Shown here piece after piece: positions 1 through 10,681 of a stretch of DNA of 64,000 nucleotides (its first letter is position 1; the number at the start of each line of letters is the position of its first letter). The notes beneath the pieces are model-generated. The model was not told the origin of the DNA. It ran no database searches and saw nothing but the letters and a program-made list of their open reading frames with translations. Position numbers and translations under genes: made by a program. Origin of the DNA: Rosellinia necatrix (lineage: Eukaryota; Ascomycota; Sordariomycetes; Xylariales; Xylariaceae); the NCBI GenBank assembly GCA_021209875.1, contig JAGYVD010000002.1, positions 5,084,001 to 5,148,000 of the forward strand, in the 5' to 3' direction.

Positions 1-401
1 AGACGCAGTCGTTCTGGCTCCGGCCGAACCCGCAAGGCTTCCGGAACCTGATCAACTGGCTTAGCAAGCGGTATGGGTACCCGGCCATCTATGTGACGGA
101 GAACGGAACGAGCATCAAGGGCGAGAACGACCTGACATCTGAGGCGGTCCTGGATGATCAGTTCCGTGTCGACTATTTCCGCGGTTACATCAACGCCATG
201 GCAAAAGCCGTATCCGAGGACGGCTGCAATGTAAAGGGGTACATGGCCTGGTCTCTTATGGACAACTTCGAGTGGGCTGAGGGTTATGAGACTCGGTTCG
301 GCGTCACCTTTGTTGACTACAAGAACGGCCAGAAGAGGACGCCAAAGAAGAGTGCCAAGGAGATGCACAAGATCTTTGCCGAGGTTATCAAGACCGAATA
401 G
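1..401 (+). CDS. Glycoside hydrolase family 1 beta-glucosidase, C-terminal end (partial)
   Basis: This is the 3' end of a beta-glucosidase whose start lies left of the window. GH1 enzymes release glucose from the non-reducing end of cellobiose and other beta-glucosides with a retaining two-glutamate mechanism. The frame is open from base 3. It contains the GH1 nucleophile motif (YVTENG, bases about 90-107, with the catalytic Glu in TENG) and, 60 residues later, the substrate-pocket segment GYMAWSLMDNFEWAEGYETRFG. It then has the usual C-terminal stretch ending KRTPKKSAKEMHKIF before TAG at 399-401. No signal peptide can be judged because the N-terminus is missing; the short C-terminus is typical of intracellular fungal GH1 proteins. 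The family call is secure; substrate preference cannot be read from this fragment. Confidence 0.95.
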   Translation, partial: TQSFWLRPNPQGFRNLINWLSKRYGYPAIYVTENGTSIKGENDLTSEAVLDDQFRVDYFRGYINAMAKAVSEDGCNVKGYMAWSLMDNFEWAEGYETRFGVTFVDYKNGQKRTPKKSAKEMHKIFAEVIKTE

Positions 402-2550
402 AGAATAAAAGAAGCGGTGGCAGCACAAGGGTTCGTTCGGGGGACTTTTCGGAAGGTATCCGGCGTACACACACACATCTGGAAGTAGATTGGATCATCG
501 GCGGGGTTATATGAGTTATGATATGATACCTTGGGAATCTAGGATAATACAGCCAAATTACGGGGTTTCTTTCTTCGCCTGTATGGTGACAGCTGCGCCA
601 GCGAAATGGCGTAAGCAGAAAGAAGACGGATATTGGGCGGCACACTTCCACGTCATCGTCATTTCTTCTGAAGCTGTGTTGCCGACTGTAATTGTGTATG
701 GACACGCTAGAAGTTTCACGGCGCTCCCTATGGAGAGCCTACTTTCGATGAGAGCCCAACGCGTTGGACGTAGGTAGGAAGGGATGCCGCCGTGATTAGG
801 TAGAGGTCTGTGGGTAGTCTGTAGGTAAGTACCTATTAAATAAGTCATGGATGGGACCCCTTTGCTTGGTTGCTGGATCGGACGGCCAAGGCCCGGGTAG
901 ATCGTTGTTGGCGTGTCGTTTGTCGCACTGTGGCCTGTGATGCTGTGTCTGTGCTGTATACCTGTAACCTAGCGGCTATTAACTTGAAGTATAGCCAAGA
1001 CCACCGAAGCACCAACTAGGTAGGCGGCGTGCATTGTCTTCCTTCTTGCCCTGGTGTGTGTTCTTGAAGATCGGGTCAATATGTGCTGCAAAACATAAAC
1101 ACTGTACGGGAACTGTATGCAAGAGCAGATCGACAGCCAATCGAATTCCCACATCGGGAAATTTCCCAACACGTCATAGGCTGATCCCGAAAATGCTGTG
1201 GCTAGTGCAGGGGTACATTGAGCGACAACAAAGCGCGCTAGTAGCAGCGACAGCCAATCGAAATGGATGAATCGTTAGCATTGCACAAGAGGGCAAGCAC
1301 GAGTTTGTCTGAGGCGCCAACTTGCCCCTGGATCTGCCCTGGATAAGGTACCCCGGTACCATAGCAGAATGCTACCCGACAAACGGGCGGTCCTATCTAG
1401 TCGCACCTACCTAACTTACCTGCGGCTTCAGACTTGGGAATTGGATTTCTGCATTAACATGGGCATGTACTGCTGCTACCTTAGGTACTACATTAGGTAG
1501 ATTAATGTAGCACTTGGTAGAATGTTATAAGATTAATGGGTGCGATTGGACCCATCCGGCGTGACTGCCACTTTCCAGTCATTGACTGAGTTTCGCGGTT
1601 CTTGATGCTAACCTTCTCTCGATACACTTCGCATTCACACAATCAACAATAACTAATAACTGCAGCATAATCGCCACAGCACCTAGTACACCCTAGTATT
1701 GCCTTCGTCATCTTGCGGACCGGGTGCACGCGTTCGTTCTCCCTCCCTCCCTCCTTGGTCCCTGTTTTGGCCACTCCTCTCCGCCACCTACAACCTGAAC
1801 AGACCTACAACCTACCTACCTACGTTCCCATCCCGACTTTCATTCATACCAACACCCACCTAGGCATCTTCATCTTCTTCTTTGTTATTTCTCTTCTATC
1901 CCTAGGAGACCAGAGCAGATTATAGATTGCACGCGTTCGACCGCCATTCGTGCTTGATAGAGACGAAGTCACCCCGGCCCTTGTCTCAAGCCATTGTGGG
2001 TGGTTCGAACCGACAAGGACAAGCTCACAACAACAAGGGTCCTTCAATGTAAGCGCCCCATCCAATCCCTTTGCATGGTTTCCATTCACATGGCATGGTT
2101 TATTTTCCTCTTGTTTGCTTGATTCTTGGGCCCACTGCCAATCACGTCGCATGACATACAAACTTCCGAACGGTTCTTTGCGCCACCTCTCCTCTTTTTT
2201 AGCCGCCCTTCTCGAGAGTCCGTCATAATCTCGAAAACAGCTGCTTTCATATGTTCATACTTCTCTCTCTCTCATTTCACTTATTTACACCTTCCTCTTC
2301 GTTTCACTTTCGTTTCCTTCACACTTTATACCCTTCCTTCACCACTCAACATTCTTCTACATCATCTGTCGGAACCTAGGTATTTCGACTGTTCATTCTT
2401 TTACGCCCTCTTCTTCTACACGCCACGGAACCTGATATGCTTGCTTGGTTATTGCCGGACAAACAACCATACTGATTTCCCATATAGCTATCAGCTCGTG
2501 CTGCATTCGTTTCAGTATCAGTACATCCGTTAGCTGGTTCTAGCGCCAAC
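402..2550. other. Intergenic: GH1 3' flank and GH55 promoter/leader
   Basis: No gene seen. The stretch carries several CCTACCTA/TAGGTAGG words (around 1404, 1474-1500 and 1808-1823). From about 1730 to 2520 it turns pyrimidine-rich, with CTCCCTCC runs and a CTCTCTCT run near 2263. Such CT-rich tracts are usual just upstream of transcription starts and in 5' leaders of filamentous fungi, so the second half is probably the GH55 promoter and leader. Open frames here lack coding character. Confidence 0.5.
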
Positions 2551-5403
2551 ATGGGTCTTCTCAAGATCCTCGCGACGTCTGTAGCAGTGCTGCAGTTCGC
2601 CGGCCAAGGAATTGCCTTCGCCCCAGATGGTGCCCTGCAGCAACGACAGGATACAGCTGCTTCCGGATACTGGGTTGAGACAATCAAGCGCCAGGGAGTT
2701 GCCGCTTTCGCCACTGAGCCTAACTACAAGGTATTTCGAAATGTTAAGGACTATGGTGCGAAAGGAGACGGCACCACCGATGACACGGATGCCATCAACC
2801 AGGCCGTCCGTGACGGCCCTGGCCGATGCATCGACAAGTGCGACTCCCGCACCACTCATCCTGCCATTGTGTATTTCCCCTCCGGCACCTACTTGGTCAA
2901 AAAGCCCATCATCCAAACTTACTACACTCAATTTGTGGGAGATGCTCTCAATATCCCTACTATCAAGGGATCCGCTGATTTCTCCGGCATGGGTGTCATC
3001 GATGCGAATCCCTACGACTACACCACCGGCCAGGACCCGGCCCCTAATTGGTACATCAACCAGAACAACTTCTTCCGCCAGGTTCGCAACTTCATCATCG
3101 ACATGACGGATATGCCGACCAGCATCAGCCAAGCGAGCTCGGGAATACATTGGCAGGTGGCCCAAGCTACAAGCTTGCAGAACATCGTCATCAACATGAG
3201 CCCCGCTTCACCGGACAACTACCAGAAAGGACTTTTTATAGAGAATGGGTCTGGAGGTTTCATGGCAGACTTGACATTCAATGGTGGAGGCATCGGGGCT
3301 GATATCGGCAGTCAACAGTATACCACTCGCAACCTGACCTTCAACAACTGTAACACGGCCATCCACATGATCTGGAATTGGCTTTGGTTGATGCAGGGAA
3401 TAACTATCAATGGCGGCCAGTTGGGTATCAACATGACAAGCGATAGCTACGAGACCATAAAAGTCGGTTCATTGCTGCTCCTCGATAGCAAGATCTCGAA
3501 CGTCCCCGTTGGTATCAGCACTCTCTACACACCTACCAACAAGGATACAAACAACACCCTCATTCTAGACAATGTAGACATGAGCGAAGGCGTCCCGATC
3601 GCTATCAAGCACGCACAAGATGGAAAAGCTTTACTCGAGGGGAACAAGGTCATTGACGGTTGGGTCCAGGGTAGAGATTACAGCAATGGAAAGGGCCAAG
3701 CTATCCAAACAACCCAAAGCAAAATCAACGTGCCCGATGTCCTTCTCGGTGCCGATGGCAAACTTTTCACGCGCACAAAGCCCCAGTATGAGAGTATCGC
3801 AGCTCAGAAGTTCGTCAGTGTCAAGTCGGCCGGTGCCGTAGCTGATGGCAAAGCGGATGATACTGCCGCAATCCAGAAAGTCTTCGACAGTGCTCAGGAG
3901 GGCGATGTTGTTTACTTTGACCATGGTGCATACGTTATTTCTGACACCGTTCACATCCCCAAGAACATCAAGATCACTGGCGAGATGTGGCCCGTTCTTA
4001 TGGCCACGGGTGCAAAGTTTACCGACCCTAGCAAACCAATTGCAGTCTTCGAGGTCGGCAAGCCGGGTGATGTTGGGAACGTTGAGATGTCCGACCTGAT
4101 CATCGAGACAAAAGGCTCGCTCCCTGGTGCTATCCTTATGGAATGGAACCTGGCTGGAAAAGAGAATGGTGCCGCAGGCATGTGGGATGTTCACTTCCGC
4201 ATTGGCGGTACAGCTGGGACTGAGCTGCAGTCTGATATTTGCAGCAAAAATCCTAACCAAACTACTACAGTCGACGAAAAATGCATGGGCAGCTTCTTGA
4301 TGCTTCATCTCACCAAAACTGCATCAGCCTATATCGAAAACTGCTGGTTCTGGGTTGCTGACCATGAGCTGGACCTCGAGGACCATAACCAGATCAACAT
4401 TTATAATGGACGTGGTGTTTTGATCGAATCCCAAAACCCGGTCTGGCTATGGGGAACTGCGTCTGAGCACAGTGTTCTATACAACTACCAGATTGCCAAT
4501 GCTAAGAACACCTTTATTGGTGTCGCCCAAACCGAGACTGCTTACATGCAAGGAAATCCCGACGCGACCCAGGGCGTGACTGTACTCGAAGGCTACTACG
4601 ACCCGGAATTCAAAGAGACGTGCGATGGTTCGTCTGACAAGTGTGCTCGAACTTGGGGTATGCGGGTCGCCAACTCGTCGGATATATTCGTCCTTGGCGC
4701 AGGCATGTACAGCTTCTTCAACAACTACGCTCAGGAATGTGTCAGTGGCCAGAACTGCCAAGACAATATGATAAGCATTGAAGATTCTAATGTTAGCATG
4801 TATGGCATTAGCACGAAGGCATCCATCAACATGCTCACTGTCAACTCGAAATCCCTCGCACTAGACAAGGATAACCGCAACACATTTTGTGCTGCTATCG
4901 CCAAGTATGAGAGTGATAAGTCAGATGGCCCCGGCTCCGGTTCTGGATCGGGCGCCGGTTCGAGCAGCTCTGTTTCGGTTCCTCCCAGCTCATCCACAAG
5001 CTCAGCACTAGCCACCTCACCCGCAAGCTCGGTACCTGTCATCTCATCCTCAAGCTCGGCACCTGTTATCTCATCCTCGAGCTCGGCAGCTGCCACCCCG
5101 CCCTCAAGCTCGACACCTTTGCCTAGCGGAACCGGTGGAGGATCTGATTCGCCGGGTGGTGGTGCTAGTGGCGGTGCTAGCGGCAACCCGACTCAAGCAA
5201 CCACGTCTCAACTTGTATACCCTACAGGTGGTTATGGCCAACCCGGAGGAGATGCGGCTTCCACAGCGACTGTGGCACTAACAACTTTTACCATCCCATC
5301 GGCGCCCCAGAGTTCAAGCAACAACAATGGTGGAGGTGACTCACCGTTGACCGTCACGGTTACCGAGACAGTTACTGCCGGTGACGCATGCCCGACATCT
5401 TAG
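2551..5403 (+). CDS. Secreted GH55 exo-beta-1,3-glucanase with Ser/Thr-rich tail
   Basis: A 950-residue uninterrupted frame. Family GH55 enzymes cut beta-1,3-glucan (laminarin, wall glucan) from the end, with inversion, and act outside the cell. Residues 1-22 form a signal peptide (MGLLKILATSVAVLQFAGQGIA). Two pectate-lyase-3-type beta-helix repeats follow, each opening with the typical NVKDYGAKGDGTTDDT segment: one at about residue 64 and a second, SVKSAGAVADGKADDT, at about 422. The conserved GH55 segment around residues 625-665 (VLIESQNPVWLWGTASEH, then QTETAYMQGN) is present; the Glu of TASEH is probably the general acid. From about residue 795 the chain is low complexity: Gly/Ser, then repeated SSSSSAPVISSSSS units, ending in a TVTVTETVT motif common in fungal wall proteins. 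There is no hydrophobic GPI tail. Length exceeds the roughly 750-800 residues of plain GH55 enzymes because of this tail. Confidence 0.95.
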   Translation: MGLLKILATSVAVLQFAGQGIAFAPDGALQQRQDTAASGYWVETIKRQGVAAFATEPNYKVFRNVKDYGAKGDGTTDDTDAINQAVRDGPGRCIDKCDSRTTHPAIVYFPSGTYLVKKPIIQTYYTQFVGDALNIPTIKGSADFSGMGVIDANPYDYTTGQDPAPNWYINQNNFFRQVRNFIIDMTDMPTSISQASSGIHWQVAQATSLQNIVINMSPASPDNYQKGLFIENGSGGFMADLTFNGGGIGADIGSQQYTTRNLTFNNCNTAIHMIWNWLWLMQGITINGGQLGINMTSDSYETIKVGSLLLLDSKISNVPVGISTLYTPTNKDTNNTLILDNVDMSEGVPIAIKHAQDGKALLEGNKVIDGWVQGRDYSNGKGQAIQTTQSKINVPDVLLGADGKLFTRTKPQYESIAAQKFVSVKSAGAVADGKADDTAAIQKVFDSAQEGDVVYFDHGAYVISDTVHIPKNIKITGEMWPVLMATGAKFTDPSKPIAVFEVGKPGDVGNVEMSDLIIETKGSLPGAILMEWNLAGKENGAAGMWDVHFRIGGTAGTELQSDICSKNPNQTTTVDEKCMGSFLMLHLTKTASAYIENCWFWVADHELDLEDHNQINIYNGRGVLIESQNPVWLWGTASEHSVLYNYQIANAKNTFIGVAQTETAYMQGNPDATQGVTVLEGYYDPEFKETCDGSSDKCARTWGMRVANSSDIFVLGAGMYSFFNNYAQECVSGQNCQDNMISIEDSNVSMYGISTKASINMLTVNSKSLALDKDNRNTFCAAIAKYESDKSDGPGSGSGSGAGSSSSVSVPPSSSTSSALATSPASSVPVISSSSSAPVISSSSSAAATPPSSSTPLPSGTGGGSDSPGGGASGGASGNPTQATTSQLVYPTGGYGQPGGDAASTATVALTTFTIPSAPQSSSNNNGGGDSPLTVTVTETVTAGDACPTS

Positions 5404-6360
5404 AGAGGGGAAAACGGTACAGGCCATAAAGACACGAAGGTGCCATCCCCTAGCATGATCGTCCTAGCCGTATTTACTACCCTCACGCCTTGAGACGATG
5501 ACCGTAGCTGTCATCGCGTCTTTGGAGGAGGGCACCATGCCTTGGATTGTATCGCCGGCGCCATCCTATACTGTGTCTTGTGCTTAATCAGGGCCATGAT
5601 CTCTACCTATTCATCCTTGTTACATACTTTTATTTACGCAGGAAACCAGCTTGGTTGCCTCCGTACATTTTCATTTCACTTCTTTGATTGGCCCTGAGGG
5701 CATTGGCTACCGGAATTTCCCCCCCAAGGACGGCATACGGACTCTGTGATACCTCTGATCTCGGTGGAAAACGGATGGAGTTGGGGTTTAGTTTTGATTG
5801 CTTTCCACACGATGCTATGTAGTTTAGTCTAGATGACATTCCGTCGTGGAACTGCTAGTGCGTCGACGCTCTAGCTCCCTTCTAGGAACGTTTGAAATTA
5901 CGAATTATTGATTGACACGTTGTGATTCCATAAAGAAATGCTTGGGTGAATGTAAAAGCAGGCGGCTGCACCTAATTGGGCACCTACTATTATCCATAGG
6001 TGCTAAACCATTATCCAGCCACAGTCCGCCATTGTGGCGCTAAATTGTGATACACAGAATTGCAGATGCGTAGGTGATGCCCCACCTAGTGGCGCTACCT
6101 ATTTAGTGTAGGCACGTCGTACTTGGTCAATTACTGGGAAACGTCATCATGGGCTTCCTTTGAAAGCTCCAATGGCCTTTTTATTCCCATGACCGCCCAA
6201 TGCCTTCACAGTCCCAGTGCATCCTAAGTTCACCCGGAAAACGTGTTAGGGGGGGCCTTTCCCTATTATTCTTTTAGATTCGACTCGTCTTGCCTGTCCA
6301 CCACGTTCCTAACTCCGACTCTCGTACCTATTATCTGATGTTCCCAACGTCCCGATTTTG
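5404..6360. other. Intergenic: GH55 3' UTR and promoter of the FIT-like gene
   Basis: Nothing coding is visible. Near 5511-5520 and downstream there are short inverted segments in the presumed 3' UTR. The half nearest 6360 holds scattered CACCTA/CTACCTA words and a GGGGGG run at 6250-6255. Confidence 0.4.
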
Positions 6361-7554
6361 ATGGCCGAGGACCGCGACTCTCTCAGGCCACAAGGATCTA
6401 AGATGGCCGGCAACGGCACACCGAAGAGGTCAATGACGATGACGGCGGCGGCGAGTGCGAAAGCGACGAATACGACAGCGACTACGACGCACCCATCCAC
6501 CACCAACACCACCACCACCACCTTCCACCGCAGCTCCCCGTTCCTACCGACGCCGCTCGAGAGTCTCGTGCTGGCGGCGTACCCGGCGATCCTGGTGTTC
6601 GGGGCGGTGTTCGCGGCGCTGTCGCCGGAGACGCGGGGGGCGCCGTACGACGCGGCGCGGCAGGCGCACGTGCCGTCGCAGGCGCCGTCGTACTTCGCGC
6701 GGAAGGACAACGTGGTGAACGTGCTGTTCGTCAAGCGCGGGTGGCTGTGGGTGACGGCGGCGTTCGCGGCGTTCGCGGGGACGCACCCGGCGCTGCGGCA
6801 GGGCGGGAGGCGGGCGTTCGCGGCGCGGGCGGCGCGGGCGGCGGCGCGCTGGGCCGCCGTGACGGGGTGGTGGGTGCTCGTGACGCAGTGGTGCCTCGGG
6901 CCGCCGCTCATCGACCGCGGCTTCCGCGTCACGGGCGGGAAGTGCGTCGTCGCGCTCCAGGCCGTCGCCGCGGCCCAGGCCCAGACCCAGGCCCAGGCGG
7001 GCCGCAGAGAGCTCCTGACCGCCGCCGCGTGCCGCGCCGCCGGCGGCAGCTGGAGCGGCGGCCACGACATCTCCGGACACGTCTTCCTGCTCGTCCTCGG
7101 CAGCTGCTTCCTCCTCCAGGAGGTCGCCTGGGTCCTGCTGCGGGGCGGCGCCAGGATCGCCGGGGCCGCCGCCGACGACGATCGCGCTGTCGTCATGCCG
7201 GACGGCGCCGTTAAAGGGGCCGGCGTCGAGTCGGCCCGCCCTGCCGCCGCGCACGAGAGACACCTCGGCATCGGGGGCAAGTTCGCGCTGGGCGTCGTCG
7301 GGCTCTCGCTCTGGATGCTGCTCATGACTGCCGTCTACTTCCATACCTGGTTCGAGAAGGTGAGTTTCGCTTGTTTATTTGTTTGTTTGTTTGTCCCCTT
7401 TGGTTGGCGTTTTGTGCGAGGGTCGGGTCGCTGACGTCGTGCCGCTTTGCAGCTCACAGGATTGCTCGTCGCCTCGATTGGGGTGTACACCGTCTACATC
7501 CTCCCCAGATGGATACCGGCTTGGAGAGCGGTGGTAGGGTTGCCAGGCATATAG
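6361..7554 (+). CDS. FIT/Scs3-family ER membrane protein (acyl-CoA diphosphatase type)
   Basis: Exons 6361-7359 and 7453-7554 with a GTGAGT...TTGCAG intron of 93 nt; 366 residues. FIT proteins sit in the ER membrane, cleave fatty acyl-CoA, and are needed for lipid-droplet budding and ER phospholipid balance; yeast members are Scs3 and Yft2. The family signatures are all present: SYFARKDNVVNVLFVKRGW after the first membrane segment, GGSWSGGHDISGHVFLL, and YFHTWFEK followed by LTGLL across the splice junction. The two family catalytic histidines correspond to about H240 (second His of HDISGH) and H328 (YFHTW). About six hydrophobic segments are visible. The first 60 residues are Thr/Ala-rich and poorly conserved. 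The first ATG of the frame is taken as start. Exon 1 is extremely GC-rich (many CGG/GCG codons), unlike its neighbours. Splicing restores a normal C-terminus ending at TAG 7552-7554. Confidence 0.93.
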
Positions 7555-9079
7555 AACGGGGCTTGCTGCCGATAATGATATGGGATACGACACTCGGCAC
7601 ACATACACACTGAACGGGGCGTTGCATGGTTACGGATGGTTATAGCCTCATTTTCAGAATAATCCCTAGACCTGATTTATCGCCGACGGCGCTGGTTTTC
7701 GACGTCTCTACTACCACGACCTCCATGCGCAGTCTGGTTGCTCACGGGATGGGTTGCGTACGAGCACTGCCTTCCGTCGTGAGGCGTATTTCGATAGTAC
7801 GTTACTAGTCGTGTCTGGTGAACGACCGGATGAGATATTGGGCTTGAGCGGCGGTTTTTACACGTGAGGGTTTCACCATAGTTCAGGTTTGTGAGATTTT
7901 GGCGGATGGGTGAATGTATAAGGCGTAAAGAGGGTGAACCTGAGCGGCGGCACCGTGGTTCTCGAACGACGAAGAGATCTAGAGGTACAGCAGTCCGGAT
8001 GTGGCTCTTAGGTATCATTACCATACCGTTCCTAATGCGGGTATAGATCTCCTCTCGCATTTCTTCCGACTAATTCCGCCACCTACGATTTCACGGTCTG
8101 TCTTGTGCTCGGAATATATACATCCTACGAGCCAAGCCCCTTTATGCAGTCACCAAAACTTAGAAGCATGCAGTCTATATCGTCAATACTCATATCATTA
8201 GCCCTAATATCATCGTTGGTATTTGTAACGGCCAACGACGATGTTGAATCATAAATGATCTAGTAGTGAATAGGGCGTAGTTCTTCATTAATACCTGGTC
8301 ACCTAATATAATAGCATTTTACTTTCAATTCAGCATAAAATAATTCCGATTTTATTGATATGCGCTCGATCCGTATCCGCGCCCATTAGACGCGGCGATT
8401 GACATTTATTGAAGACGATAATTAAGCACGATTTCCTTAGCTAACGGGCCAGAGAACGTTCTTGAGCAAATTAGGCGATGCACAAGTTTTGGCTTATACT
8501 CATCTCCTAGGCTGACCCAACTAACGAGAAAAGGTGCCCATAGGCACAGCTTAAGAATATATGTATTCTTTTAGTGAGAACACCCTGGCCGTGATTGTAT
8601 CCTGGCCCTGTCGTTCGTTGAGCACCCCGCCTTGATGAGTGTGCCATCAAGCTTTCCATGGTATGCCCTTCGATTGGTCCGCTAAAAAAAGAAGCGTTTT
8701 TAGGATACCCCTTCAGGGTTTTTCTTAATTTATTTTTGGTCGCATATGCATTGATTTCTAGTGTAGTTCGTCTATTTTACCCTCGCCAAGTAGTTGACAA
8801 GGGCTGCCCTGGGCGATTCGTAGACATTGTCTTGGCGGAACCTGTATTCTTGGGAGAGCGTTTCATGATATCTAATTCCGAGAAATCACGGGCAGAATCA
8901 GGGGCTATCCACTCTGAAATCTCTTCTACATTTTTACTACCTGCTGTGGCTTTTTCTCTGTTGGTTATTGCATCGCTGGCAAGATCTACTAGTGCGCAAG
9001 GTTTATCTCGCGTAGCATTGCTGCCGGCTCGAAAGATGGAGGAGAGATTGAGAAATGGGAGTTAAAGTGCCGTCTCGAC
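7555..9079. other. Gene-poor interval
   Basis: No supported gene. Base composition drops to AT-rich, especially 8220-8800. Open frames of up to 135 codons exist but show no recognisable motif and have noncoding composition. Confidence 0.4.
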
Positions 9080-9375
9080 ATCCCGGAAGAACGCACTGTT
9101 GTCATATGAACTGAGCCTTTGAACCAGTCGGGAGATGGGGCTAAGAGACCCCATTCATTCGCTCCCCAGTCGATCTCCTGATCCGCCTCAACCGTATACC
9201 TGGTCCCAGCATCGCTCCTGGGCATCCTCCACGCGAACACAAACTCGCCCCTGTATGTGGATAAGAGGGTTTGTTGTAGGCGCACGAAAGCGCGCGTACC
9301 CTCGCCGTATTGAGTCGTCATGTTGATGTTGAATATCCCCAGCATGCTATACGCGATATCGTTGTAAATAACACC
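9080..9375 (-). pseudogene. HET-domain heterokaryon-incompatibility gene fragment
   Basis: On the minus strand a short frame reads DIAYSMLGIFNINMTTQYGEGTRAF..RLQQ. This is the diagnostic segment of HET-domain proteins (usual form AYxLLGIFxVNMPLLYGEGxxAFxRLQxEI). It continues through a weakly HET-like stretch ending in EWGLLAPSPDWF, also typical of the family just after the HET domain. HET proteins trigger cell death after fusion of incompatible hyphae. Upstream on the minus strand an in-frame stop lies about eight codons before DIAY, and the N-terminal two-thirds of the HET domain is not found nearby. Only about 90 codons remain, so this is a relic and not a working gene. Confidence 0.72.
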
Positions 9376-10567
9376 TCTCTATATACGCTTACTCTCCATG
9401 TATGGTTAATCGGATCCAACCCCTATTTTTCCAACTTTCGCTTAGGATCTAGGATCCAGTATGACAGGCTCATTTGCGATGCAAGCTCTAGGTAGCTACA
9501 CGGCAAGCCACGTGAGAAGCTGTTCAAATGTGATTCGCCCTGGAAAACTTCGCTACATCGTCGTGTTCGGCCCTATGTATCAGCGTTGTTATATTTATAA
9601 CGACTGTCCGAAACCCAGGGGAACCAAGTCCTTGATAATGAGTGCGACACTACCTCGAGCGTCAAACCTGGAATTCTGCTCTGTATTGTGGATGCTAAGT
9701 GTTTTACGGATTAATTTTACTCTTCATTCTTACCCATTAGTAGTCATATCGGAGCTCCCACTTTCACTTAATCTTATATTTTATACACATTGCCTTTTCT
9801 CTCGGCTGTTGCTCGCCTATTACAGTTTTCCACTTACCTTTTAAAGCCTCTCTGGCATCGTCAGTGTTATAGGATTGGGTCCCGGATTCCAGGCCTCCGT
9901 CGAGCATTCGTTAAAATGCCATGTGTACAAACTAAAATTAAAGATAAATGAAAGAGATAGCATCTTTCCCTTGTGCATTAACGTAGGCCATATATGGAAC
10001 TGCTAAACAGCCAGCGGTAGATGATCAGCGCTTCAGGGGGTGGCCGGGGGAGGCCTAGGGCAATGCAGTGCAGACTTTTCTTACAGGCACGCCAGTCAAC
10101 ATTTAACGAAGCATTCAAACCCGGGGTTAGCTCCGGTTGATGCACACTCTATAATATTTTTAGGACAAGAGGGTATAACATAGGCAGGTTAGTTTGGAGA
10201 ACTCTCGACACAGGAGGTTTGATATGGAAAATATCTTTCAATAATAACAACGCTCACTAAAGGAGTAATCATACTACCAATAGGAATTGGCTAATTGTGG
10301 CTTTATTGAGAACAGGCTTTTATTATGAGACGGTGAAGTGGCCTAGTGGGGAAACAGAAGTGAAATGATGTAAAGTAGTAAAAATGTGGCTGGTGAGGAG
10401 GTAAAGCTTGTGATAAGGAACAAAGACAAAAACGGGCTATTTAACCGAGGCAAAGGAAGGGGAACATAGCTGTACTAAAAGGAACAATGATAGGGAAGGG
10501 GATGATAAGGGAGATGAATGAGTTGTGAGAGCATAGAAGAAATGCAATACTTTCAGAATGCAAGTCA
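9376..10567. other. AT-rich gene-poor interval
   Basis: No gene recognised. The interval is AT-rich with scattered stops in all frames. A purine-biased tract of repeated GGAGG/AAAGG words lies at about 10320-10520. Confidence 0.4.
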
Positions 10568-10681
10568 TTATGAATCACAGTTGCCACAGGGAGGGCTATT
10601 GCAGATCGCACAACGTCCATTGTAGAAATCCCTCTCAGTAACACAGTTGCAGCACCAGAGTTTGTTTGCAGTCCTTTCCAT
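10568..10681 (-). CDS. Possible 37-residue Cys-rich zinc-finger-like small protein
   Basis: A complete small frame on the minus strand, ATG at 10681-10679 and TAA at 10570-10568. The 37 residues contain seven cysteines arranged as LWCCNC, then CAIC ten residues later, then CGNC five residues after that. This W-CC-x-C / C-x-x-C / C-x-x-C spacing is what small zinc-binding modules look like, and similar short Trp-Cys-Cys modules occur in many unannotated fungal proteins. No signal peptide, no clear upstream exon, and no neighbour that suggests a role. It lies in a decayed region, so it may be a terminal exon of a lost gene or chance. Function unknown. Confidence 0.35.
   Translation of the reverse strand: MERTANKLWCCNCVTERDFYNGRCAICNSPPCGNCDS

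Noticed and set aside
6309..7344. Long minus-strand frames of 338 and 266 codons over the FIT-like gene
   Set aside because: Shadow frames of a very GC-rich exon; Arg/Ala/Pro composition only, while the plus strand carries the family motifs.
8658..9065. 135-codon plus-strand ORF with two hydrophobic stretches
   Set aside because: AT-rich spacer composition, no recognised motif, and it runs up to the minus-strand HET relic; a chance hydrophobic frame.
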